A stretch of DNA of 64,000 nt from Pseudomonadota bacterium (GTDB lineage: Bacteria; Pseudomonadota; Gammaproteobacteria; Burkholderiales; Burkholderiaceae_C): NCBI GenBank assembly GCA_022566735.1, contig JADFIG010000011.1, positions 1 to 64,000 of the forward strand, in the 5' to 3' direction. This document shows, piece by piece, positions 25,921-34,004 of this stretch. Position 1 is the first letter of the stretch. The number at the start of each line of letters is the position of its first letter. The position numbers and the translations under genes are program-made. Below the pieces are notes generated by a model that was not told the DNA's origin, ran no database searches, and was given only the letters and a program-made list of their open reading frames with translations.

Positions 25921-27594
25921 ATGTCCTGGTTGCTGCCGCCCTTGATCCTGGCCCTGCTGTGGCTGCTCTGGCGGCGACCCTGGCGACGAGCCTGGCGACG
26001 CGAGGGGGGGCACGCCGCGCCGCGGCGCCCGTCGCCTCTGGCGGCCACCGACTGGGCCGACTTCACCGACACCTCGCCGCTGACAGACGGTGGCGCCCGG
26101 GCCGCGCTGTCGCCACGCGGTGAACGCGACGGCACGGAGGCCGCGCCTCGGCCTGTGCCGCAAGGTGCCCGTGGCGCGTTCCGAGACAGCCTCGTGTCGG
26201 ACTGGGCCTCGGAGTTGCCCTCCGACCTCAGCCCGTCCGACCTCCCTTCGGACCTTCCGACGGACCTGCCTTCCAGCATCCCCGGTGACCTGGTCAGCGG
26301 CTTCGGCCTGGACGCCCGCCGCAGGGCCTCGGCCGGCCTGGACAGCTGGTTCGACGAACTGGACGACGGCCAGGCCGTGCCAGCGAAAGACCCGCCGTCT
26401 GCGCACCTGACGGCACAGCGCATCGAACGTGCCCTGCAGACGCAGGGAGAGGGCCCCGTCGACCAGGCCTGGGACACCCTGCGCGCCTACCTGCCCGACG
26501 CTGCCCACCGCGAGGCCACGCTGCGCACCTGCGAGCGCATCGCCGCGGCTTTCGAGGCCGAGGCCCGTTTCGAGTCGGCCCGCGACGTCTACGAGCACAT
26601 GGCCGATCTGGATCCGGACTGGCCGAACGTGCGCAACCGCCTCATGCGCGTGCGCGGGCTGGCCCAGGTCGCCACCGTGAGCGCATGGGGCACCGTGCCG
26701 CCGCGCGCCGTGCCCACCCTGGGCCAGGGCGCGCTGGGGCGCTACCAGATCGACCAGCCGCTGGGCCAGGGAGCGATGGGCGCCGTCTACCGGGGGCACG
26801 ACCCGCTCACCGGCCAGGGCGTGGCGCTCAAGACCATGGCGCTGTCGCGCGAGTTCAGCGGAGACGAGTTGGCCGACGCCCGCAACCGCTTCCTGCGCGA
26901 AGCCGACATGGCCGGCCGCCTGCAGCACCCGGACATCGTCGGCATCCTGGACGCGGGGGAGATCGATGGCCTGGCCTACATCGCCATGGAACTGGTCGAC
27001 GGGGTGGACCTGGGCCAGCACGTCCAGCCGGACCGGCTGCTGGGCCTGACCCAGGTGCTGCGCATCGGCGCGCGGGTCGCCGACGCCCTGGCCTATGCCC
27101 ACACCCGGGGCGTCACGCACCGTGACATCAAGCCGGCCAACATCATGGTCGACCTGGACCATGACGTGGTCAAGGTGATGGATTTCGGCGTGGCCCGCGT
27201 GGCCGATGCGACCCGCACCCGCACCGGCGTGGTGCTGGGCACGCCTTCGTTCATGTCGCCGGAGCAGCTCTCGGGCCAGCCCATCGACGGGCGCAGCGAC
27301 CTGTATTCCCTGGGCGTGACCCTGTTCCAGCTCCTCACCGGCCAGCTGCCTTACCGCAGCGACTCCATGGCGGCCCTGATGCGCGCGATCGGTCGTGAGC
27401 CGCCCACCCCGTTGGCCGAGTTGCGCCCCGACCTGCCGCCGGCCCTGGGCGACATCGTGGCACTGGCCTTGCAGAAGCACCCTGCCACGCGCTATGCCAG
27501 CGGCCAGCAGATGGCCGAGGACCTGCGGGCCGTGCTGCGCAGCTTGCCCGCGGAGCCCACCGCGGCGGGCCCCCTGGACATCGAACTGGGCTGA
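25921..27594 (+). CDS. Serine/threonine protein kinase with N-terminal membrane anchor
   Basis: A 557-residue Hanks-type kinase. It has one N-terminal hydrophobic segment (WLLPPLILALLWLLW), a ~240-residue low-complexity/helical linker, then the kinase domain at ~272-535. Motifs are the glycine loop LGQGAMGAVYRG, VALKTM with the ATP-anchoring Lys, HRDIKPANIMVD (~400), DFGVA (~421) and GTPSFMSPEQL (~443-453). The anchor-first layout differs from PknB-type kinases, where the kinase comes first. A PP2C phosphatase and an FHA adaptor follow downstream, forming a complete phosphosignalling set. Confidence 0.93.
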   Translation: MSWLLPPLILALLWLLWRRPWRRAWRREGGHAAPRRPSPLAATDWADFTDTSPLTDGGARAALSPRGERDGTEAAPRPVPQGARGAFRDSLVSDWASELPSDLSPSDLPSDLPTDLPSSIPGDLVSGFGLDARRRASAGLDSWFDELDDGQAVPAKDPPSAHLTAQRIERALQTQGEGPVDQAWDTLRAYLPDAAHREATLRTCERIAAAFEAEARFESARDVYEHMADLDPDWPNVRNRLMRVRGLAQVATVSAWGTVPPRAVPTLGQGALGRYQIDQPLGQGAMGAVYRGHDPLTGQGVALKTMALSREFSGDELADARNRFLREADMAGRLQHPDIVGILDAGEIDGLAYIAMELVDGVDLGQHVQPDRLLGLTQVLRIGARVADALAYAHTRGVTHRDIKPANIMVDLDHDVVKVMDFGVARVADATRTRTGVVLGTPSFMSPEQLSGQPIDGRSDLYSLGVTLFQLLTGQLPYRSDSMAALMRAIGREPPTPLAELRPDLPPALGDIVALALQKHPATRYASGQQMAEDLRAVLRSLPAEPTAAGPLDIELG

Positions 27595-27685
27595 GGCGCG
27601 GCCTCTCGAGCGCCTGCCTGCTGCAACGCCGCAACTGCCGACATACCCCGATCAACGCACCGTCCCAACACAGCGACAATTGGCC

Positions 27686-28486
27686 ATGGAGTTCGAGTTC
27701 TACAGTCAGACAGACACAGGGCGGGTGCGCAGCAACAACGAGGACGCCATCGCCCTGGACGAATCCTGTGCCCTGGCCGTGCTGGCCGACGGCATGGGCG
27801 GCTATGCCGCGGGCGAGGTGGCCAGCGGCATGGCCTGCGAGTTCATCAGGGCCGAGCTGGGCCGCTGGCTGGGCGAGGCCGCGGCGAATGCCAGCGACGC
27901 CGACGTCAAGCGGGCCATGGACATCTGCGTGGACAACGCCAACCGCGCCATTTTCAGCGCGGCCAACTCCAACCCGACCTACGCCGGCATGGGCACGACC
28001 CTGGTGCTGGGGGTGTTCCGCTCCGGCCGCCTCTTGATGGGCCACATCGGGGACTCGCGCGGCTACCGCTGGCGCGCCGGGCAGATCCAGCAGATCACCA
28101 AAGACCATTCGTTACTGCAAGAACAGATCGACGCTGGCATGCTGACGCCTGAACAGGCGCTTTTCTCGGCCAACAAGAACCTGGTGACCCGGGCCTTGGG
28201 GGTCGAGGACCTGGCCCTGCTGGAAACCCACCAGCACGAGATCCAGCCCGGAGACGTCTACCTGATGTGCTCTGACGGCCTCTCGGACATGCTGCGGGAT
28301 TCGCAATTGGCCGACATCATCGGCGCTCACCAGTCCCTCCAGGACATGGGGGGGGCGCTGGTGGCAGCGGCCAACGAGGCGGGCGGCCGGGATAATATTG
28401 CGGTCGTGCTGGTACGCGCCCAGGGAGTGGCGGAACCTGCACCCAGGTCGTGGTGGCCCTTCAAGCGTCTGGGCGGCCTGGGCTGA
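27686..28486 (+). CDS. PP2C-type serine/threonine phosphatase
   Basis: A 266-residue Mn/Mg-dependent phosphatase (PP2C/PppA/Stp type), expected to reverse phosphorylation by the adjacent kinase. Motifs are GRVRSNNEDAIAL, VLADGMGGYAAGE with the metal-binding Asp-Gly-x-Gly, HIGDSRGYRWR, CSDGLSDML and GGRDNIAVVLVRA. Length is typical. It begins 91 nt after the kinase gene. Confidence 0.94.
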   Translation: MEFEFYSQTDTGRVRSNNEDAIALDESCALAVLADGMGGYAAGEVASGMACEFIRAELGRWLGEAAANASDADVKRAMDICVDNANRAIFSAANSNPTYAGMGTTLVLGVFRSGRLLMGHIGDSRGYRWRAGQIQQITKDHSLLQEQIDAGMLTPEQALFSANKNLVTRALGVEDLALLETHQHEIQPGDVYLMCSDGLSDMLRDSQLADIIGAHQSLQDMGGALVAAANEAGGRDNIAVVLVRAQGVAEPAPRSWWPFKRLGGLG

Positions 28487-28524
28487 ACATCCAACATCAA
28501 GAATCACACCCGAAGAGGTTCCGA

Positions 28525-29295
28525 ATGGGAAAACTGGTTGTCTCGCTCGATGGGGTCGTCATCAAGGAGGTCCAGGTCACGAAAGACAAGACCACCCTGG
28601 GCCGTCGCCCCTACAACGACATCGTGATCGACAACCTGGCCGTCAGCGGTGAGCACGCCGTGCTGCAACTGGTGGGCGGCAATGTCTTCCTCGAGGACCT
28701 CAACAGCACCAACGGCACCTACATCAACGGCAAGGCCGTCAAGAGGCAGCTGCTGCAGCACAACGACACGGTCGAGATCGGCAAGTACAAGATCAAGTAC
28801 CTGGTGGAAGAGGGCTCCGACTACGAGAAGACCATGATCATGCGGTCGGGCTCGCCCTTGCCGACCGCGCTGGGCGCACAGAGCCCGGCACCGGTCTACG
28901 GCGCCGGTGCCCACGGCCCCAGCACCGCGCCGCCTTCCGGCTTCGGCGGCACGCTGTCGGGAGGCATCGGTGGCGCCATGGGGGGCAGTTTTGGCGGCGG
29001 TCTGGGCAGTGGCTTCGGCAGCCTGCCGCAGCAGACGCCCGCATCCATCAAGGTGCTCAACGGCGCGGCCGCCGGCCGCGAGGTGGCGCTGACCAAGGTC
29101 GTCACCACCGTGGGCAAGCCCGGTGTGCAGGTGGCCTCCATCACCAAGCGCCCGGGGGGCTATGTGTTCGCCCATGTCGAAGGCAATGCCCGCCCGACGG
29201 TCAACGGCGCCCCCGTGGCGTCCGAGCCGGTGCACCTCAAGAGCGGCGATGTGATCGAGCTGGCCGGCACGCAGATGCAGTTCGTCCAGGCCTGA
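28525..29295 (+). CDS. FHA-domain adaptor protein
   Basis: A 256-residue phosphothreonine-binding adaptor. The N-terminal FHA domain (~1-100) has LGRRPYNDIVIDN, SGEHAVLQL and DLNSTNGTYING, giving the Arg/Ser-x-x-His/Asn phosphopeptide-binding set. Then comes a possible phosphosite region (YEKTMIMRS), a Gly-rich linker (~140-180), and a second FHA-like fold (~185-256: VTTVGKPGVQVASI, ARPTVNGAPV, GDVIELAGTQMQFV) that lacks the canonical SxxH. It probably bridges the kinase to a target machine. Confidence 0.9.
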   Translation: MGKLVVSLDGVVIKEVQVTKDKTTLGRRPYNDIVIDNLAVSGEHAVLQLVGGNVFLEDLNSTNGTYINGKAVKRQLLQHNDTVEIGKYKIKYLVEEGSDYEKTMIMRSGSPLPTALGAQSPAPVYGAGAHGPSTAPPSGFGGTLSGGIGGAMGGSFGGGLGSGFGSLPQQTPASIKVLNGAAAGREVALTKVVTTVGKPGVQVASITKRPGGYVFAHVEGNARPTVNGAPVASEPVHLKSGDVIELAGTQMQFVQA

Positions 29296-29317
29296 GCCCG
29301 GCCGCGCGGAACCTGAC

Positions 29318-30130
29318 ATGATCCGTGTGCTGGGCTGCTTCGGGTCGATCGCTGCGCGTTGCCACACCACGTCGTTCCTGCTGGACGACGACATCCTCAT
29401 CGACGCCGGCAGCGGCGTGGGCGAGTTGCGCCTCGACGAGCTGGCGCGCATCGACCACATCCTCATCAGCCACAGCCACCTCGACCACATCCTCAGCATC
29501 CCCCTGTTGGCCGACACGGTCATCAAGCTGCGCATGGGCGGTGGCGGCCCCAGCCAGCTCAGGCCCATCCATGTGCACGCGCTGCCCGAAACGCTGGAGG
29601 CCATGCGCGCGCACATCTTCAACGGGGTGATCTGGCCGGACTTCACGCGCCTGCCCAGTGCGGCGCAGCCGGTGCTGGTGTTCCATGAGGTGCAGGTGGG
29701 CCAGGCCTTGCGTTTTGCGGCGCGGGGCGGCCAAGCCGACCGCCTGGTGCATGTGCTGCCGGCGGCCCACACGGTGCCGGCCGCGGGTTTCGCGGTGGAC
29801 ACGCCCCAGGGCTGGTGGGTGTTCACCGGCGACACCGGGCCCAACCCGGCGCTGTGGCAGGCCCTGTCGGGGCAGCGCATCGCCCAGCTCGTCATCGAGA
29901 CCGCTTTCGGCAACGAAGAGGCGCACCTGGCGAACATCAGCGGCCACCTCTCGCCCGAAACCCTGGCCCAGGAGCTGGCACAGCTGGATGGCGAAGTGAG
30001 CGTTTACATCACCCATCCCAAGCCGGGAGAGGTGCCGGCGGTGTTGTCGCAGGTGCGCGCCCTGGACAGCCGCCACCGCATCGAGCCTCTGCGCGAGGGT
30101 CTGCGTTTCCATGTGCCGCTCGAAGAGTGA
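29318..30130 (+). CDS. Metallo-beta-lactamase-fold cyclic-nucleotide phosphodiesterase-like protein
   Basis: A 270-residue MBL-fold hydrolase resembling class II 3',5'-cyclic-nucleotide phosphodiesterases. The metal motif ISHSHLDHI (~49-57) is followed by DTVIKLR and the GWWVFTGDTGPNPALW block, which supplies the bridging Asp. Then come VIETAFGNEE, the histidine in NISGHLSP, and YITHPKPGE, which supplies the last His. The likely substrate is cAMP or a similar cyclic nucleotide, inferred from family. It starts 22 nt after the FHA gene, so it belongs to the same operon. The pilA promoter region follows. Confidence 0.82.
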   Translation: MIRVLGCFGSIAARCHTTSFLLDDDILIDAGSGVGELRLDELARIDHILISHSHLDHILSIPLLADTVIKLRMGGGGPSQLRPIHVHALPETLEAMRAHIFNGVIWPDFTRLPSAAQPVLVFHEVQVGQALRFAARGGQADRLVHVLPAAHTVPAAGFAVDTPQGWWVFTGDTGPNPALWQALSGQRIAQLVIETAFGNEEAHLANISGHLSPETLAQELAQLDGEVSVYITHPKPGEVPAVLSQVRALDSRHRIEPLREGLRFHVPLEE

Positions 30131-30149
30131 GCGGCTGGGGTTGCGAGGG

Positions 30150-30208
30150 CTGACAAAAATTGTCAGTCGCCCCCTCAGGGTGACACTTTCCGTCTGACAA
30201 ACGGACAC
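30150..30208 (+). promoter_or_regulatory. Upstream activator region of pilA
   Basis: Contains the palindrome CTGACAA-AAA-TTGTCAG (30150-30166) and two GACAC elements (30182-30186, 30204-30208). GACAC is the complement of GTGTC, the core of published PilR sites. Position roughly 100-170 nt upstream of the sigma-54 promoter fits an enhancer. Confidence 0.5.
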
Positions 30209-30290
30209 AAGCCCGACCAGAACGGTCTCACCCGGGCAGATGCCCGCGGGAAATCGCGCAGGAAATCACGTTTTTTCAAGGCCTGAAAGC

Positions 30291-30306
30291 TGGCACGCGG
30301 CCTGCA
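30291..30306 (+). promoter_or_regulatory. Sigma-54 promoter of pilA
   Basis: TGGCACGCGGCCTGCA has the invariant GG-N10-GC of RpoN promoters. It lies 88 nt upstream of the pilin ATG. Together with the upstream sites it points to PilS/PilR control. Confidence 0.85.
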
Positions 30307-30393
30307 CATTGTCTGGCGTGCGGTTGGCAGGTGTCGGCCGCTTCCGCAAACCCCGTTTGAACCATCGGCCGACAAAGGCCTTAGGAGTTGACC

Positions 30394-30846
30394 ATGAAGC
30401 GAGTGCAACAAGGTTTCACGCTGATCGAACTGATGATCGTGGTGGCCATCATCGGTATCCTGGCCGCTGTGGCGCTGCCGGCTTACCAAGACTACACGGT
30501 GAAGTCCAAGTGGTCTGCCAACCTGGCCGAAATCGAAGGTGTGAAGAACGCCATCAAGGCTTGCATGAACGAAGAGGCCGGTGTCGGCACCAACTGTGAC
30601 GAACTGGGCGAACTGCAGAAGTATGGTTTCGCAGGTACTGATCTGACCAAGCCGAAGTACGCCACTGCCAAGGTGGACCTGGTCGGCGCAGCCACTTCCG
30701 TGAACATTGCCTTCACTGGCACCCCTGACGTCAAGGGCCTGATGTACAGCGCAGATTGCTCGATCAATGCCGGTGGCAACATCGACTGCCTCGCCAAGAC
30801 CGGTACTGACACGCTCGGCAACTACGTCAAGGGTTCGGGCCGCTGA
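30394..30846 (+). CDS. pilA: Type IV pilin PilA
   Basis: A 150-residue type IVa major pilin. The short leader MKRVQQG is cut by PilD before Phe8; the mature N-terminus [20 protein letters not shown] has Glu at +5. The C-terminal region holds Cys pairs (KACMNE/NCDEL and [12 protein letters not shown]) that could form the disulphide loop. SD AGGAG precedes the ATG at 30394. The gene has its own sigma-54 promoter and terminator. Ser/Thr-rich surface segments could be glycosylated by nearby enzymes. Confidence 0.94.
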   Translation: MKRVQQGFTLIELMIVVAIIGILAAVALPAYQDYTVKSKWSANLAEIEGVKNAIKACMNEEAGVGTNCDELGELQKYGFAGTDLTKPKYATAKVDLVGAATSVNIAFTGTPDVKGLMYSADCSINAGGNIDCLAKTGTDTLGNYVKGSGR

Positions 30847-30866
30847 TCTCGGTCTGATCCAAGCAA

Positions 30867-30892
30867 GCAAGGCGCCTCAAGGGGCGCCTTGC
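30867..30892 (+). terminator. Terminator of pilA, overlapping the end of a convergent gene
   Basis: A perfect 10-bp stem GCAAGGCGCC/GGCGCCTTGC with a 6-nt loop, followed by TCGTTTCT. It overlaps the stop region of the convergent membrane gene and may act in both directions. Confidence 0.8.
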
Positions 30893-32217
30893 TCGTTTCT
30901 GCGTTCGGGTTTCATTTGCAGCAGGGCGATGCCCAGTCCCAGCAGGCAGACCAGCGCATAGAAGTAGATGGAATCGACGCCCCACCAAACGGAAGGGGTT
31001 TCGGGGCGGGGGCTGGCCTGGATGGCGATGGTGGGGGCACTCAAAGTCAGCGGCAGGAGCAGGCCCATGCGCCAGGGGCGGGGTGTCGGCATCTGCGCAG
31101 AGTGCCGCCACAACAGGATCCACGGCAGCGCCAGCATGGGGAAGTAGTACGACCAACCGAGCGGCGACGCCAGCAGCGAGGCTGGCAGCCCCAGCGCCAT
31201 CAGCGCGTCGGCGTCCTCGCGGGGGCTGTGCCGTGCCTGGCGCAGACGCCAGCACACCAGCGCCACGGTGAGCAGCGAGAGGCCGCTGGCCCAGGCGCGG
31301 GCCAGGGCGCTGCCTTGCGGCAACACCGAATCGGCCTGGCCGCTGAGGATGCGCTCGATCACCCCCGCCCAGGACGCATTCCAGTTGGTGCCACTCCAGG
31401 TGACGTCCGCAGCCACGAGCAGGTAGTGTCGATGCATGTCCGAGCCAAACAGGGCCCAGCCCAGCAGTCCCATGCCCGCGACGGTGGCCGCAGCGGCCAT
31501 GCAGGCGCGTCGGCGCTGCTGAACCCACAGGGCTGGCAGGAGGATGAGCAGGAAGGGCTTGAAGCCGGCCACCAGGCCCAGCCAGACGCCGCCCCAGAGC
31601 TCGTCGCGACGCCGCAGCGCGCGCCACGCCAGAACCAGCGGGGGCAGCAGCAGTGTGCCCACCTGGCCCAGCGACGCATTCGCCAGCGTCGGGTAGCAAA
31701 GGAACAGTGCTGCGCAGCCCGCCAGGCAGCCGACCGTGCGCTGGCGGGTGTCGGTGGCAAGGGCGCACACGAGCAGCACAACACCCAGAATGCCTGCGGC
31801 GATCGAGGCTGCGCTCCACGCCCACCAGGCCTGCTCGTAAGGCAGGTGCGTCAGTGGCAAGGTCAGTGCCGTGAAAATGGGAGGATTGAGGTTGGGGCCC
31901 AGACAGGGGTCGTCTCCGCCCAGCAACAGGCCGCTGGGGACCTGCGTATCGAGATGCTGCCGGTCCGCGGCTGTGCTGGACGGGTGGCAAGGGTCGCCTG
32001 GGTGGGCACGCGGTGGCACCAACCAGTACATGCTTTGCCCGTTGTTCACCCTTTGGGCGGACAGGAAAAACTTGTAGAAATCAGTGCTGTCAGGCAAAGC
32101 GGCGGCGCGCTGGGCTGTGGCGAAGTGAATGTGGCCCAGCCAGGCCAGCACAGCCGTCGACACAAACAGCAGCAGCCAGCGGCGCTGCGCACGAAACAGG
32201 GTTGCAAGATGAGTCAA
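30877..32217 (-). CDS. GT87-family membrane glycosyltransferase-like protein
   Basis: A 446-residue polytopic membrane protein resembling GT87/DUF2029 polyprenol-phosphate-mannose-type transferases. It has about ten hydrophobic segments and the early loop DFYKFFLSAQRVNNGQSMYW, with acidic and aromatic residues typical of the GT-C active site. It also has NLNPPIFTALTLPLTHLPYEQAWWAW and LVAGFKPFLLILLPALW. The acceptor is unknown. It is convergent with pilA, its 3' end overlapping the pilA terminator. It could modify pilin or a surface polymer. Confidence 0.7.
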   Translation of the reverse strand: MTHLATLFRAQRRWLLLFVSTAVLAWLGHIHFATAQRAAALPDSTDFYKFFLSAQRVNNGQSMYWLVPPRAHPGDPCHPSSTAADRQHLDTQVPSGLLLGGDDPCLGPNLNPPIFTALTLPLTHLPYEQAWWAWSAASIAAGILGVVLLVCALATDTRQRTVGCLAGCAALFLCYPTLANASLGQVGTLLLPPLVLAWRALRRRDELWGGVWLGLVAGFKPFLLILLPALWVQQRRRACMAAAATVAGMGLLGWALFGSDMHRHYLLVAADVTWSGTNWNASWAGVIERILSGQADSVLPQGSALARAWASGLSLLTVALVCWRLRQARHSPREDADALMALGLPASLLASPLGWSYYFPMLALPWILLWRHSAQMPTPRPWRMGLLLPLTLSAPTIAIQASPRPETPSVWWGVDSIYFYALVCLLGLGIALLQMKPERRNEQGAP

Positions 32218-32282
32218 ACGAGGAGTGTCTTTCTGCAGTGCAGTGGCGAAGGGCGGCCGAGCGCCGAGGGAGGGCTGGCGCC

Positions 32283-34004
32283 ATGATCGAGCCCGGACTG
32301 GAGGCGGTGTCGACTTTACCGTCGCTGCGATCCTTGAGGCCGCGCGCCGTGTCTGGGGGGGCGATCGTCGGGTGGATGGTGGCCGGATTTGTGGCCTTGG
32401 CCTTGTGGTGCTGGTCCAGTTGGGGAAGCACAGGCTGGCCCATCGGCTCCTTCTGGTGGGATGAGTTGGCGTTGGCGGGCGCTGCGCAGGCCATCCGCTC
32501 CGGGCTGGTCCCCACGGTGGACTTCTGGGCTCCGTTTGTGCTGCCGCTCTACCTCAAGCAATGGGCCATGGCCTGGGTCGGGGCTGGCGGCGCCTTCGTT
32601 GTCGAATCCCTCGTGCAGGGCGCCTTGGTGCTGCTGCTGTTCTGGTGGCTGGTGGGCAGGGAGCGGCAGCCGTGGTTGGTGTACGGGGTGGGCGCGCTGG
32701 CCGTCCTGGGGGCTGTGGCGCCCTTCAACCTGGGCAGCGCCACCGAGGCGGAATTGGGCACCGCCGTGGCCGCGTGCGCATACAACCGCCTGGGGGGCGC
32801 TGTCTTGTCCCTGGTGATGCTGCTGCCGGTCATTCGGCGAGATGCGGGGCATGAACGCCGGCTGGTGTGGTGGCTGGCGACGACGTTCGTGCTTGCCACA
32901 CTGCTGAAGATCACCGTGCTGCAGATCGCCTGGGCCTTGGTCTTCCTGAGGGCTGTGTTGGAGCCGAAGGGGGGATGGTGGACGTTGCTGTTGCAAGCGA
33001 CCCTGGCCGCTGCCGTGGTGCTGGGGGCTGTGGCGTGGCTGGGCGGCGGGGCGCAGGGCTATGTGTCGGCGCTGCAAGCTCTTTCTGAAGTGCGCATGGC
33101 CTACCTGCGGGAGCACTGGGGGTCCCTTGTGGTGTATCTGGTGTTCACCCAGAGGTTCCCGCTGGCGCTGCTGCTGATGTGTGCCTTGATCGTCATCGGT
33201 CGCGCGCATCTGGTGGGGCAGTCATGGCTGCGCTCAGTGCTCTGGTACTTCGCTGCAGGCGGCGCCACATGTGCCTACACCACGACGAACTGGGGCGATC
33301 ACGGGCTGATGCCAGCCACCGCAGCGATGTGCGCTTTGTTGCTGACAGGCGAGCGCGCAGCCTCTGGCGGCGTGATGCCGGAGAGCAAGTTCAGGGCCGC
33401 CCGGATGCTTCAGTTCAGTGGTCATGGCTTGCTGTGGGGGACGCTGGCCTTGTACCTGGCCGTCATGGCTTACTGGACATGGTCTCTCCATGCGCGGAGG
33501 GCCGAGGTGGGGGTGATGCACCTGCCATTGTCTTCGGGACTGTTTTCGAGGAACTATGTGATCGAACCCCCCGCGTGGGAAAAGCGTCCTGACATGCTGG
33601 CTGCAGATTTGCCTATCAAAATGGTGAATCCGGGCGTCTATGCCAGCTACGTCGAGGGGCTTGAAGGGGCGTACGCCTACCTCGACCAGCATGTGCCCGA
33701 CAGGGGAACGTCCGTGTATGCGCTGGACTTCCCGGCGTATGTCTTCTCGCTGATGGGGGGGTACCGCGTGCCTCGGCACTCGTATCCGTGGATGCTGTTT
33801 GGCCATGAGGTGACGATCGACCATCATCCGGACGCCGAAGCGCTGCTGTCGGATGTCGATGTGCTGATGGTGCCCAAATGCTCCCTGTCCGAAGGCAACC
33901 GGAAATGGCTGTACCCGATCTACCGAAGGCACGTGGAAGCGCGTTGGCATCTGGCAGCATCGGTGCGCTGCTGGGATGTGTACCGCCGACGTTCGGTGCC
34001 GTGA
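32283..34004 (+). CDS. Polytopic membrane protein, GT-C glycosyltransferase-like (573 aa)
   Basis: A 573-residue membrane protein with an N-terminal segment, the loop GSFWWDELALAGAAQAIRSG containing a WDE motif like the first-loop acidic pair of GT-C enzymes, and ~9 further membrane segments. It ends in a soluble ~150-residue C-terminal domain (from YLDQHVPDRGTSVYALD). This layout fits a dolichyl/polyprenyl-phosphate sugar transferase, but no family is certain. Its stop overlaps the start of the next gene (TGATG), so the two are coupled. Confidence 0.62.
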   Translation: MIEPGLEAVSTLPSLRSLRPRAVSGGAIVGWMVAGFVALALWCWSSWGSTGWPIGSFWWDELALAGAAQAIRSGLVPTVDFWAPFVLPLYLKQWAMAWVGAGGAFVVESLVQGALVLLLFWWLVGRERQPWLVYGVGALAVLGAVAPFNLGSATEAELGTAVAACAYNRLGGAVLSLVMLLPVIRRDAGHERRLVWWLATTFVLATLLKITVLQIAWALVFLRAVLEPKGGWWTLLLQATLAAAVVLGAVAWLGGGAQGYVSALQALSEVRMAYLREHWGSLVVYLVFTQRFPLALLLMCALIVIGRAHLVGQSWLRSVLWYFAAGGATCAYTTTNWGDHGLMPATAAMCALLLTGERAASGGVMPESKFRAARMLQFSGHGLLWGTLALYLAVMAYWTWSLHARRAEVGVMHLPLSSGLFSRNYVIEPPAWEKRPDMLAADLPIKMVNPGVYASYVEGLEGAYAYLDQHVPDRGTSVYALDFPAYVFSLMGGYRVPRHSYPWMLFGHEVTIDHHPDAEALLSDVDVLMVPKCSLSEGNRKWLYPIYRRHVEARWHLAASVRCWDVYRRRSVP

